Shown here one piece after another: positions 26,153-34,338 of a stretch of DNA of 40,229 nucleotides (positions are counted from its first letter, which is position 1; each line of letters starts with the position of its first letter). Position numbers and translations under genes: made by a program. Origin of the DNA: an uncultured Pseudomonadales bacterium (GTDB taxonomy: Bacteria; Pseudomonadota; Gammaproteobacteria; Pseudomonadales; Azotimanducaceae); the NCBI GenBank assembly GCA_938017975.1, contig CALIKQ010000004.1, positions 1 through 40,229 of the forward strand, written 5' to 3'. The notes under the pieces are model-generated. The model worked only from the letters and a program-made list of their open reading frames with translations, ran no database searches and had not been told where the DNA came from.

Positions 26153-27271
26153 ATGGCAATCTCTCACTTACCGGTCTCTGACCATCGTTTTAAACGCTCG
26201 CCTTTTTTTGCCTGCAACGATCGCCCGGATACGCGTTACGGAATCTATAATGAGCGTCTGTATCCGCTCAGTTCTGGCTATGACGAGGCGGAACATTATC
26301 GGCATTTGCGGACCTATTGCTGTCTCTATGACGTTCCCGAGACGCCTTTACGTATTACCGGAAACGACCAAAACGCACTTTTAGAAAAATTGTTCACTCG
26401 AAAGATTCAAAACATCAAAATCGGTCGAGCGGGCTATGCGTTTGCGTGTAATCACAACGGTGGACTGCTCATGGACGGCGTCCTCATGCGACCCAATGCT
26501 GAGGAATTCATTTATGTTCAGGGCAATGGCGATTTTCTCAACTGGGCGCACGCGCATAGCCAGGAATTCAACGCTTCGGTAGAGGATTTTGACTCTTGGG
26601 TCATTCAAATACAGGGGCCAACCTCCCTGCAAGTTTTAGAGGCCATCTCAGACATCGATGTGTCAAAGTTCTCCTATTATTCAGTCACCGAGGCCCAAAT
26701 CAATGGCGACTCCTACTACGTCTCAAGGACGGGCTGGACCGGTGAGAGAGGCTTTGAAATTTACTCGAAAGGCAGCGATTTTGATGGCCCAGGGCTTTGG
26801 AGCCACCTCCTCGAACGTGGCGCAGAGGCGCATCTCATTGCTTCTGACATTTCATCAATGCACATACGGCGCCTTGAAGCAGGTATTCTTGATTACGGCA
26901 CGGACATGGATCAAGACCTCAACCCTTTCGAAATTGGTTTCGGGCATTTTGTTGATTTTGAAAAACCGGATTTCGTAGGTCGCACGGCACTGGAATCAAC
27001 TCCGCGAACAACCCGGCGCGTTATGGGCCTTCGATCACAATCGGTTAAACCAGTTCGCGGGGATACTTTGATCGATTCATCAGGCGCCCTCGTAGGGCGC
27101 GTCTCAGCAGGCGCCTGGTCACCCGATCTTCAGTGCGGCATCGCCCTCATCCGATTGAATCTTGGCGTTGATCCATCAACGGCAATTCATCTTGTCAATG
27201 CTGACGGCAAGCACAACGCCGAGATATGTGCCCTGCCTTTTATTGATCCCGAAAAACGTCTTCCAAGGTAG
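26153..27271 (+). CDS. Tetrahydrofolate-dependent methyltransferase, GcvT/DmdA-like
   Basis: The 372-residue protein has the GcvT aminomethyltransferase fold: an N-terminal folate-binding barrel domain (HLRTYCCLYDVPETPLRITG, then GYAFACNHNGGLLMDGVLMR), VQIQGPTSLQVLE-like residues (here IQIQGPTSL), RTGWTGERGFEIY, and a C-terminal beta domain (GLRSQSVKPVRGDTL). The segment LEAGILDYGTDMDQDLNPFE resembles DMSP demethylase DmdA (YGNDM with TPLE) more than glycine-cleavage GcvT (LYGHD). Such enzymes move a methyl or aminomethyl group to tetrahydrofolate. No gcvH or gcvP is present, and a MetF-type reductase follows directly, so a folate-linked demethylase is more likely than glycine cleavage. The substrate (DMSP, a betaine derivative or other) cannot be decided here. 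Confidence 0.82.
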   Translation: MAISHLPVSDHRFKRSPFFACNDRPDTRYGIYNERLYPLSSGYDEAEHYRHLRTYCCLYDVPETPLRITGNDQNALLEKLFTRKIQNIKIGRAGYAFACNHNGGLLMDGVLMRPNAEEFIYVQGNGDFLNWAHAHSQEFNASVEDFDSWVIQIQGPTSLQVLEAISDIDVSKFSYYSVTEAQINGDSYYVSRTGWTGERGFEIYSKGSDFDGPGLWSHLLERGAEAHLIASDISSMHIRRLEAGILDYGTDMDQDLNPFEIGFGHFVDFEKPDFVGRTALESTPRTTRRVMGLRSQSVKPVRGDTLIDSSGALVGRVSAGAWSPDLQCGIALIRLNLGVDPSTAIHLVNADGKHNAEICALPFIDPEKRLPR

Positions 27272-27275
27272 TCCT

Positions 27276-28136
27276 ATGTTTGAGTCCTCAGAATTTATAT
27301 TCACGGCAGAAACCACGCCGCAACTGTCAACAGATTTAAGTGCCAGCGCCGGGCTGGTCGATTCATTACTGGGACTGGCTGATGCCATTAACGTGACTGA
27401 TTCTCCGAACTGCCAAACTAAACTCAGCAGTTTATTGGTCGCTGCGGAAATTCGCCGAAAAGGATTGGACGTCATTTTGCAGCTAACCGGAAGAGATCGG
27501 AACCGAATCGCGCTTGAATCCGAGCTTCTTGGCGCGCTCTCCGTCAACATCGACAAGGTTTTGTGTCTCTCAGGTGATCAACCCCCACCTGATGGCCCAA
27601 GAGCCGTTAACGAATACAACGGATCGGGGCTCATAGGTCTTTGTGCAACACTCAGCGACGGGGCACTAACAGACGGTACTAAGATCAAGAACCCTCGGCC
27701 TTTATTTTCCGGTGCCGCCGATGACCTTTATCAACACCAAGCCAATCCTGAAGCGATGAGCGGGTTGTTAGCGAAGGTCGACCGCGGTGCGCGTTTTGTT
27801 CAAACCCAGTACTGCTTTGATTTAGAAGTCATCAAAGCTTACTCCGATCGGCTGATGGCAAATGGAAAAACCGACGCATGGAAAGTCATTGTCGGTATGG
27901 GGCCGCTCAAGTCTGCCAAGCAGGCCGATTGGATGCGCAAAAATCTTTGGGGTGTTCACATCTCCGATGAGATTGTTGCACGCCTTGAGGGTAGCGAGAC
28001 GCCTGTGCGAACTGGAGAGGATGTTTGCCGAGAACTGATTAGCCAGATCATTGATCTTCCTGGGATCGACGGCGTTCACCTCATGGGCCCAAGCTGTGAA
28101 CGCCAGTCTGCAGAAATTATCCGATCATTCCGATAA
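27276..28136 (+). CDS. Methylenetetrahydrofolate reductase family protein
   Basis: The 286-residue protein has the MTHFR/MetF barrel: FIFTAETTPQ near residue 6 with the conserved Glu, AINVTDSPNCQTKLSSL, the highly conserved LQLTGRDRNRIALESELLGA, and VLCLSGDQPPP. It lacks the long C-terminal regulatory part of eukaryotic enzymes. It interconverts methylene- and methyl-tetrahydrofolate with FAD. Here it may oxidise methyl-THF made by the preceding gene. The start MFESSEF has AAGG eight bases upstream; the longer in-frame extension lies inside the upstream gene and is rejected. Spacing to the GcvT-like gene is four bases. It is shorter and more divergent than E. coli MetF, so it may be a pathway-specific paralogue. 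Confidence 0.87.
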   Translation: MFESSEFIFTAETTPQLSTDLSASAGLVDSLLGLADAINVTDSPNCQTKLSSLLVAAEIRRKGLDVILQLTGRDRNRIALESELLGALSVNIDKVLCLSGDQPPPDGPRAVNEYNGSGLIGLCATLSDGALTDGTKIKNPRPLFSGAADDLYQHQANPEAMSGLLAKVDRGARFVQTQYCFDLEVIKAYSDRLMANGKTDAWKVIVGMGPLKSAKQADWMRKNLWGVHISDEIVARLEGSETPVRTGEDVCRELISQIIDLPGIDGVHLMGPSCERQSAEIIRSFR

Positions 28137-28312
28137 CTTTTCTTGGAGAGGTTTGATCAGCCTGTTGAGTGATCAGATTATCATCCATTTAAAGCGCGCT
28201 TTACCGCGCTCAGACCACTGCGCCATATGGCGGTGAAGCCGCGCCGCGACTTGGCTCTCGGCTTCGACCCTGAGACGACTAGCATCGATCAGCGCTTATC
28301 AGCAAAGTCGAT

Positions 28313-29206
28313 TCAAGAGGCTTCACTGCTCTGTCTAGCGCTGAGAAGGGCCCAGCTCAACCCAACCAAAGCGCCCATCAATAACCCGCCCAGATGAGCG
28401 CCATTGGCCAGGGTACCCAGCCCCAAAAGATCAAAGGCTCCAGTAAAGCCAAGTATCAGGAAGCCCAGCATCACCCAGTACGCAGCCGGCGCAAGGCCTA
28501 TACGGGCCCTTGGCCGAAGTCGATCCCAGACCATGCAATAACCCAAATAGCCAAACACCACGCCAGACATCCCGCCAAACAAACCAGGACCCGAGAGTCC
28601 CAATTGCAGAAGATTGGCACCTAGAGAGGCAAGCAGCGTAAGCGCTACAAACACACCGCCGCCATGAAGCTTCTCGACACGACGGCCCAGCTCCCAAACC
28701 CAAAGCAAATTAAACGCAAGGTGTAACCAACTGAAATGAAGCAGCATCGGCGTCAGTAAGCGCCAATATTCAAAGGTCGCGAGCGTCGTCTCAAGCTGCG
28801 CAAAATAGAGGTAATCGCCGGACTGACGCATCGGCGTGAGTGTCATTTGCGGCAGCAAGCCCGTGAAGCGGCCTGAGGCCGCGCCTAAACCAACGGGCAT
28901 GAGCAGCACGTTCATCACAATGAGCGAAACCGTAAGCGGAAAAGCTTGAAGATTAATCAGCGCACGCGCCATGAGAGACTGGCGAGCTGGCATGACAGAT
29001 GATGCCGCATCCAATTCGCCTGATTGCCAACGTTGAAAGTTATACACAACCTGCGCAGGATTACCCGCTGGACCAATCCAGATTACTTGATAGATGTTTT
29101 CTCGAGTGATTCGATGGTCAATCCCAAGATTTTTTAGCGCCCTGGAAAAACCGGCCAGATCCACATCGAGCGGTAGTTGCATTGCAAATTGATTGAATTC
29201 GGTCAT
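28313..29206 (-). CDS. Rhomboid family intramembrane serine protease (GlpG-like)
   Basis: The 297-residue inner-membrane protease cleaves transmembrane substrates. A soluble N-terminal region of about 90 residues with a VVYNFQRWQSGELD strand resembles the GlpG cytoplasmic domain. Six membrane helices follow. The family motifs are HFSWLHLAFNLLWVWELG, the catalytic serine in GGMSGVVFGYLGY and the catalytic histidine in NGAHLGGLLMG. The start is ambiguous: ATG at 29206 is used, but a TTG nine bases earlier has a better-placed GAGGT. It is convergent with the MetF-type gene and divergent from the XdhC-like gene. GlpG itself neighbours glpE and glpR in E. coli, which is not the case here. Confidence 0.9.
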   Translation of the reverse strand: MTEFNQFAMQLPLDVDLAGFSRALKNLGIDHRITRENIYQVIWIGPAGNPAQVVYNFQRWQSGELDAASSVMPARQSLMARALINLQAFPLTVSLIVMNVLLMPVGLGAASGRFTGLLPQMTLTPMRQSGDYLYFAQLETTLATFEYWRLLTPMLLHFSWLHLAFNLLWVWELGRRVEKLHGGGVFVALTLLASLGANLLQLGLSGPGLFGGMSGVVFGYLGYCMVWDRLRPRARIGLAPAAYWVMLGFLILGFTGAFDLLGLGTLANGAHLGGLLMGALVGLSWALLSARQSSEAS

Positions 29207-29278
29207 GGTTCCCAATCTACCTCAGGCCAAAAAATGATGTACACTGCTTTTCCGATTTAATTGTAACGCTTATTCGGT

Positions 29279-30301
29279 ATGGCACTGGAAAACGCAGATC
29301 AGCAAGTCCTAAAACAACTTGCACAATGGATTCAGAACGGTCATTCAAGCTGGCTTTGCACAGTTGTTAAGACCTGGGGATCATCCCCTAGACCGGTTGG
29401 GTCCCTTCTGGCTTGTAACGATGAGGGACACCTCGTTGGATCACTCTCAGGCGGTTGTATCGAGGAAGACTTGCTCGAGAAACTTCAACTCGGTGAGATG
29501 GCCACCACTGCGCCTGAAGTGCTCATTTACGGTGTAAGCCAGGCGGAAACGGAACGTTTCGGGTTGCCTTGCGGGGGGCAGCTGCATGTTGTCATCGAAC
29601 CTTTCAGGGATACAACGCACCTCACGGCGCTTGAGACAATGGTCAATCGCATCGAGCACCGTCAGTGCATTGAGCGCCGTTTAGACATCGCAACCGGTGA
29701 CTTCTCGCTTACTGAGACCGAACGTTTTCGGCATCTCCACTTCGAGGGCAGCTTTAGTAATGCGACCGAAGCAGGAGAGAAAACACTGACTCAAACCTTT
29801 GGCCCTCGATACCAACTGTTTTTGATTGGTTGTGGACAGGTCTCACAGTACCTTGCTGAAATGGCTAAGGCCTTAGATTATCAAGTTGTCGTCTGTGATC
29901 CTCGCGCGAATTTGATGGAGCAATGGCCCATCGAAGGAGTGCAACTGATTACGAGCTATCCTGACGATGCGATCCGGGATCAAGCCACAGATGCCTTCTC
30001 AGCGATCATCGCGCTCACTCATGACCCTCGCATTGATGACATGGGGCTCATGGAGGCCCTTAACACAGATGCCTATTTTATTGGGGCTATGGGATCGACA
30101 CGCACTTCAGCTAACCGCCGAGAACGCCTTAAGTCACTCGATATCAGTGATGAGGCGATTTCAAGACTGCATGCGCCGGTCGGCTTGCCGATTGGCAGTA
30201 AAACCCCCGCCGAAATTGCCGTGGCGATTTTGGCTCAACTGACAGCACTGAGAAGCACTGCGGGACACACGCTGCAAGCTGATTTTCGAGCAGTCTCTTA
30301 A
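29279..30301 (+). CDS. XdhC/CoxI family protein
   Basis: The 340-residue protein belongs to the XdhC/CoxI family, which binds molybdenum cofactor and helps insert its sulfurated form into xanthine dehydrogenase-type enzymes. The N-terminal domain has VVKTWGSSPRPVGSLLA, GSLSGGCIEEDLLEKL and RFGLPCGGQLHVVIEP. The C-terminal Rossmann domain has LFLIGCGQVSQYLAEMA and ends with YFIGAMGSTRTSANRRERL and LHAPVGLPIGSKTPAEIAVAILA. It is followed after three bases by a MobA/MocA-like nucleotidyltransferase, the usual maturation pair, but no molybdenum hydroxylase subunit is in the window. The ribosome site is weak. Confidence 0.92.
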   Translation: MALENADQQVLKQLAQWIQNGHSSWLCTVVKTWGSSPRPVGSLLACNDEGHLVGSLSGGCIEEDLLEKLQLGEMATTAPEVLIYGVSQAETERFGLPCGGQLHVVIEPFRDTTHLTALETMVNRIEHRQCIERRLDIATGDFSLTETERFRHLHFEGSFSNATEAGEKTLTQTFGPRYQLFLIGCGQVSQYLAEMAKALDYQVVVCDPRANLMEQWPIEGVQLITSYPDDAIRDQATDAFSAIIALTHDPRIDDMGLMEALNTDAYFIGAMGSTRTSANRRERLKSLDISDEAISRLHAPVGLPIGSKTPAEIAVAILAQLTALRSTAGHTLQADFRAVS

Positions 30302-30304
30302 CCC

Positions 30305-30883
30305 TTGAGCATTTTGGGTGCCTTGATTCTCGCCGGGGGGCAAAGCCATCGTTTCGGCTCTGACAAGCGGCAAGCAAAATTACCCAGTGGAAAAATGATC
30401 GTTGCGGCAACAGTGCAACATGCGCTGAATCACTTCGACTCAATTTGTGTTGTTCTTCGGGCCAATGACCCTGCGCTCTCGGAGATGCTGACTAAGATGT
30501 ATCCCGGTCTCCACATCACCCACGCGCCCAAAGCCCATTTGGGCATGGGACATTCACTCGCTCATGGCATTGAACAGATCAAAGACTGGCTTGGCGTTGC
30601 CATCTGCCTGGCCGACATGCCCTTCCATCATCCCGAAACTTTGATTGCGCTGAACCGGGAATTTGAGGCATCAACGGCACGCTCACCAATCATTGTGCCC
30701 ATGCACTCAGGCCAAGCTGGCCATCCAGTGATATTCCATCGGAACCACTTTGACGCACTGAGAAACCTTGATGGTGATCAAGGCGCACGCCGAGTCATCA
30801 ACGACAATCCCGAGCATGTGATCAGAATCGAAATCGATGACCCTGGTGTTGTTCAAGACATCGATCGACCCGAGGACCTCTAA
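30305..30883 (+). CDS. Molybdenum cofactor nucleotidyltransferase, MocA/MobA-like
   Basis: The 192-residue protein has the NTP-transferase fold: ALILAGGQSHRFGSDKRQA at residues 6-24 (LAGGxSxRFGxDK), AICLADMPFHHPETL near 98, GHPVIFHRNHFDAL, and the final IDRPEDL. MobA adds GMP and MocA adds CMP to molybdenum cofactor; pairing with XdhC favours the cytidylyltransferase (MocA) role. The start is TTG, since the first ATG lies beyond the nucleotide motif; the preceding stop is three bases away, so translation is probably coupled. Substrate specificity is inferred from context only. Confidence 0.87.
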   Translation: MSILGALILAGGQSHRFGSDKRQAKLPSGKMIVAATVQHALNHFDSICVVLRANDPALSEMLTKMYPGLHITHAPKAHLGMGHSLAHGIEQIKDWLGVAICLADMPFHHPETLIALNREFEASTARSPIIVPMHSGQAGHPVIFHRNHFDALRNLDGDQGARRVINDNPEHVIRIEIDDPGVVQDIDRPEDL

Positions 30884-31095
30884 AGTCTCTCCGGATATAC
30901 ATAATTTCCAAATCGGCAAAAGCCCTCGCTCCGCGGACACTCAACAGCCGTGAGTCCCTTCTCCATTAGCCAGACAGCCTGTTGGCGACCAACTGCAGGA
31001 CAAGATGCATCGAAAAAGGCGCGTCAGGCCTTGCTGCTGACAGCTGGGTAAGGCAATGGCCTACAGCGCAGTGTTACGCCCCCACGTCATCAAAT

Positions 31096-31962
31096 TTATC
31101 GACTGGCCCAGCCCAATTTTGAGCGACACACGCCATAGAAATTTTGCCCCCTTGGGTGAATCAGCTGAAGCGGTTCAGAATGCTTCCGGACCCGTACCGA
31201 CTCACCTGGATGCATGAGGAATTCTAGCTGAGAGTCAAAGCTGACCTTCGCTTCCGCGCCTAATTTATCGCCTAGCGTGATGCGCAGCTCTGACCCTCCG
31301 GGAATGACCAAAGGCCGGCTGTTAAGCGAGTGCGGAAACATGGGGACCAGCACGATCGCATCTAAAGAGGGATGCATAATGGGGCCCCCCGCGCTCAACG
31401 CGTATGCTGTAGATCCCGTCGGAGAACTGACAATCAGGCCATCGGACGACTGTTTGTAGACAAAGACATCATCGATGTATAAATCGAATTCAATCATCCG
31501 CGCCATGGTCGCCGAGTGGATCGTGACTTCATTGAGCGCGGTGGCGATGGCCACACCGTCAGCCTCATCGAGACTACCTTCTAGTAAGAAATGGGCTTCC
31601 GTTTCACTCTCTCCAGATAAAACAGCGTTGAGTTGGGTCTCGATATCGTCAGGGGAGACGTCAGCCAAAAATCCAAGTTTCCCCCGGTTAATGCCCAGCA
31701 GCGGCACCCCGAAGGCAGCAACATCTCGTGCTGCGCTGAGCATGCTGCCATCACCGCCAATCGCGATTACGAGATCCGCAGTTTGACAAATGGTTTCTCG
31801 AGTAGCGGTCTCAAGCGATGGCGTCGAAGATGCGGCAAGCTCGGATGCTTCAACCAGCGTCTGAATATCTCGTGCTGCTAAGACAGAGACTACTCGTTTG
31901 AGCGACTCAGCAACCAAAGGTCCAGAGATACTCGCAAAGATGCCAACCTGTTTGTACGCCAT
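31096..31962 (-). CDS. nadK: NAD kinase
   Basis: The 288-residue enzyme phosphorylates NAD to NADP. The catalytic GGDGSML is at about 69-75. Other family motifs are GINRGKLGFLADV, ALNEVTIHS, SDGLIVSSPTGSTAYALSAGG and MFPHSLNSRPLVIPG. The start at MAYKQVGIFA is chosen because the family begins with that strand; an in-frame ATG at 32046 would add 28 residues of unrelated sequence without a ribosome site. It is divergent from cysE. The C-terminus (FYGVCRSKLGWASR) is the usual end for NadK. Confidence 0.95.
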   Translation of the reverse strand: MAYKQVGIFASISGPLVAESLKRVVSVLAARDIQTLVEASELAASSTPSLETATRETICQTADLVIAIGGDGSMLSAARDVAAFGVPLLGINRGKLGFLADVSPDDIETQLNAVLSGESETEAHFLLEGSLDEADGVAIATALNEVTIHSATMARMIEFDLYIDDVFVYKQSSDGLIVSSPTGSTAYALSAGGPIMHPSLDAIVLVPMFPHSLNSRPLVIPGGSELRITLGDKLGAEAKVSFDSQLEFLMHPGESVRVRKHSEPLQLIHPRGQNFYGVCRSKLGWASR

Positions 31963-32139
31963 TTGATGTTGCCCCAGTCCCGGCCCTGTTGATTCGGCAT
32001 TAAATGAAAGAATAGCTCTAAATTCAATCAAAGCCTTTAATTCCATTAGATTCTAACCTGAAGGCTGTTTAGAACGAAAAAAAAAGACATATTGCAATTG
32101 AGCGCTGTTGGCCCAAAATTCAGTCTGCAAGGAGATGCT

Positions 32140-32937
32140 ATGAGCAACAGAATCACCCAACGCCATGCCGACGAGTTTAATACAGGCAGTAATGTGGCCG
32201 AGTTACGGGCCGCCGGCTCACTCTGGCAAGCCATGCGCAGCGAGGTCAAACTTCGAGCTGACTTTGAGCCGATCATGTCAACCTTCTTTCATGCTTCTGT
32301 CCTTAACCATGACACGATCGAAGGCGCGCTCAGCTTCATTCTTGCCAGCAAGCTCGACAGCCCTGTGGTGTCGAGTATGGCCATTCGAGAGATTATCGAG
32401 CAGGCTTATCGCGCTGAGCCGTCGATCATCCACGCCGCAGAAATCGACATCAAAGCAACACGAGAGCGGGACCCAGCGTGCAACAGCTTTTCTACGCCTT
32501 TTCTGTTTTATAAAGGCTTTCATGCCCTGCAGGCTCACCGAATCGCGCATTGGCTTTGGCAAGAAGAGAGGCACTCCCTCGCCTTCTATTTTCAGAATCA
32601 AATGAGCAATCTGTTCAGCGTTGACATTCACCCGGCCGCCTCTGTGGGTTGCGGTATTATGCTGGATCACGCTACCGGCCTAGTAATTGGCGAAACGGCT
32701 GTCATCGAGGATGATGTGTCGATCCTTCATGGCGTCACATTAGGAGGAACTGGAAAAGCAGCCGGCGATCGTCATCCGAAGGTTCGTCGCAACGTCATCA
32801 TCGGCGCTAACGCCACTTTGTTAGGCAACATCGAGATCGGTTCAGAATCGAAAGTAGGCGCAGGCAGCGTCGTACTCGCTGATGTACCGGCCAATGTGAC
32901 TGTAGCTGGCGTTCCCGCAGTTGTCGTTAACCGCTGA
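32140..32937 (+). CDS. cysE: Serine O-acetyltransferase
   Basis: The 265-residue enzyme acetylates L-serine with acetyl-CoA, the committed step of cysteine synthesis. The N-terminal helical domain covers about 1-135 (LWQAMRSEV, SFSTPFLFYKGFHALQAHRIA). A left-handed beta-helix of hexapeptide repeats follows, with the catalytic-site residues in IHPAASVGCGIMLDHATG and GVTLGGTGKAAGDRHP. The C-terminal end is short, VPAVVVNR, lacking the longer tail that lets E. coli CysE bind CysK. The start at MSNRITQ has AAGGAG six bases upstream; upstream in-frame codons are rejected. It is divergent from nadK and is followed by a convergent PLP enzyme that could act on cysteine. Confidence 0.95.
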   Translation: MSNRITQRHADEFNTGSNVAELRAAGSLWQAMRSEVKLRADFEPIMSTFFHASVLNHDTIEGALSFILASKLDSPVVSSMAIREIIEQAYRAEPSIIHAAEIDIKATRERDPACNSFSTPFLFYKGFHALQAHRIAHWLWQEERHSLAFYFQNQMSNLFSVDIHPAASVGCGIMLDHATGLVIGETAVIEDDVSILHGVTLGGTGKAAGDRHPKVRRNVIIGANATLLGNIEIGSESKVGAGSVVLADVPANVTVAGVPAVVVNR

Positions 32938-32989
32938 TCCAGCTGCTCTGCACTTAGAGCGCGACGATAGCGGATATCAGAATCCCTGA

Positions 32990-33811
32990 CTAATTCAGCT
33001 CAGCAAAACCACGTCTACCCTGGAGCCCCCCGGTATGAAGGAGCAACGTCTCCCCTGGAAGCTCTCCGCGCGCCTTCATTGAAAGCACCGCCGACATTGC
33101 CTTAGCGCCGTAAACTGGCTCAAGCTCAAATCCGAATTCTGCTTCCCATAATTTTATCGACTCGACCAAATTCGGTGGACAAGATGCATACCCACCAAAA
33201 TGCACTTCGGGTATGAGCTCATAGGTCACAGCGTCGCTCAGACGCGCTCCAACCCAAGCTTGAATATCCCGCTGCTGTTGTTCTACGCGTTTGACCGCCG
33301 AGACACCAATGACGTGACACGGCTGACGCAGAGCACGAAGCACTCCTGCCATCGTACCCCCGGTTCCGACCGGCAGCACAAGCTGATCAAAACCAAGCTG
33401 GGCCGATTCAAGCACGCCTACAATCTGCTCGGCGCCGGACACGCCCAGCGCGTTACTCCCTCCCTCGGGTATGAAATACCCTTGTGGATATTGCCGCATC
33501 AGTTGGTCGATAAAAGCAGGGACACCTCGCTGCCGATACTCCGAGCGCGACAAGAAATGCAACCGCATTCCCAAGGATTGCACATCTTCGAGCATGGCTG
33601 AACGGAGATCACCATCATCACCGCGCACAAAAGCTGCTGTCTCAAATCCTTGCTGGCATCCTAAAATTGCCAACGCATACAAATGATTTGACCAGGCTCC
33701 GCCAACACTGACTAAGGTCCTTGCCTGTTTACGACCGGCATCAAGCAACAAGGGTCGCAACTTATAGGCCTTATTACCGAGCCCTGGATGCAAGCGCTCT
33801 AAATGGAACAC
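32990..33811 (-). CDS. PLP-dependent deaminase/D-cysteine desulfhydrase family
   Basis: The 273-residue product (from GTG at 33811) belongs to the 1-aminocyclopropane-1-carboxylate deaminase/D-cysteine desulfhydrase family of fold-type II PLP enzymes. The PLP lysine is in LGNKAYKLRPLL. Other motifs are SVGGAWSNHLYALA, YFIPEGGSNALGVSGAEQIV, LPVGTGGTMAGVL and LLLHTGGLQGRRG. The start is doubtful: the frame stays open and homologous-looking for 18 more codons upstream (ESTDFYQRIAPGLS) to a TAG at 33866-33868, with only a CTG at 33856 as a possible start. The ATG adjoining the MAPEG stop (33872) is one base out of frame. The substrate cannot be decided. It is convergent with cysE. Confidence 0.85.
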   Translation of the reverse strand: MFHLERLHPGLGNKAYKLRPLLLDAGRKQARTLVSVGGAWSNHLYALAILGCQQGFETAAFVRGDDGDLRSAMLEDVQSLGMRLHFLSRSEYRQRGVPAFIDQLMRQYPQGYFIPEGGSNALGVSGAEQIVGVLESAQLGFDQLVLPVGTGGTMAGVLRALRQPCHVIGVSAVKRVEQQQRDIQAWVGARLSDAVTYELIPEVHFGGYASCPPNLVESIKLWEAEFGFELEPVYGAKAMSAVLSMKARGELPGETLLLHTGGLQGRRGFAELN

Positions 33812-33872
33812 CGATAAGCCTGGGGCTATTCGTTGATAAAAGTCAGTCGATTCCAGCGCCTTGTCCTAGCAT

Positions 33873-34253
33873 CTAAAGAGCAATCAAACCGCCCACAGCC
33901 AACGCCATATAGATGAGGCAGACCAGAGCTGCCATCCAAATCAATGTTCGCAGCAGCGCGATGCCCAGTCCATAGGCACCCAAGTAGGCCGCTCGCAGCG
34001 CCAACCAAACGGACCCCACCAATGCGAGATCAAGACCTTGAATCTGCGCCAATACGGCCAAAACCAAAAACGCGGGCAAACTTTCTTGCAAATTCGATGA
34101 GGCGCGGTTGATTCTGCCTTGCAGAGCCGTGAGCTCAGGTGGGTCTTCCCGATTCGAAAGCAAAAATTGGAAGTTTTTTAGATTGAGCAACAAAGGCAGT
34201 AACACAATTTGGATTAAAGCCAAGAGTAGCGTTAAAACAATGACATCGATCAC
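33873..34253 (-). CDS. MAPEG family membrane protein
   Basis: The 126-residue protein is a MAPEG-family member, with four predicted transmembrane helices. Family blocks include a first helix followed by polar residues, LQGRINRASSNLQESLPAF, the AAYLGAYGLGIALLRTLIW segment, and a final hydrophobic helix. Eukaryotic members act on glutathione or eicosanoids; the bacterial ones are poorly known. The start is GTG at 34253 with GAGGA seven bases upstream; a GTG 30 bases earlier is possible. It sits just upstream of the PLP-enzyme gene on the same strand, and its stop is followed at once by an ATG that is out of frame with that gene. Confidence 0.85.
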   Translation of the reverse strand: MIDVIVLTLLLALIQIVLLPLLLNLKNFQFLLSNREDPPELTALQGRINRASSNLQESLPAFLVLAVLAQIQGLDLALVGSVWLALRAAYLGAYGLGIALLRTLIWMAALVCLIYMALAVGGLIAL

Positions 34254-34338
34254 TGGCGTTTCCTCAGGTTTGAAAGTCACCACAATCTAGCATCAATCGG
34301 CCTTTGTAGGAAAAGAGCAGGTCAATCTCAAAACTTGA

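Noticed and set aside
28191-28232. Short palindromes AAAGCGCGCTTT and CGCCATATGGCG between the MetF-type gene and the rhomboid
   Set aside because: Self-complementary without loops or T-runs; too little to call terminators or operators.
30971-31000. Bulged stem CCTGTTGG/CCAACTGCAGG between the MocA-like gene and nadK
   Set aside because: Short and bulged, without a T-run; not distinguishable from chance.
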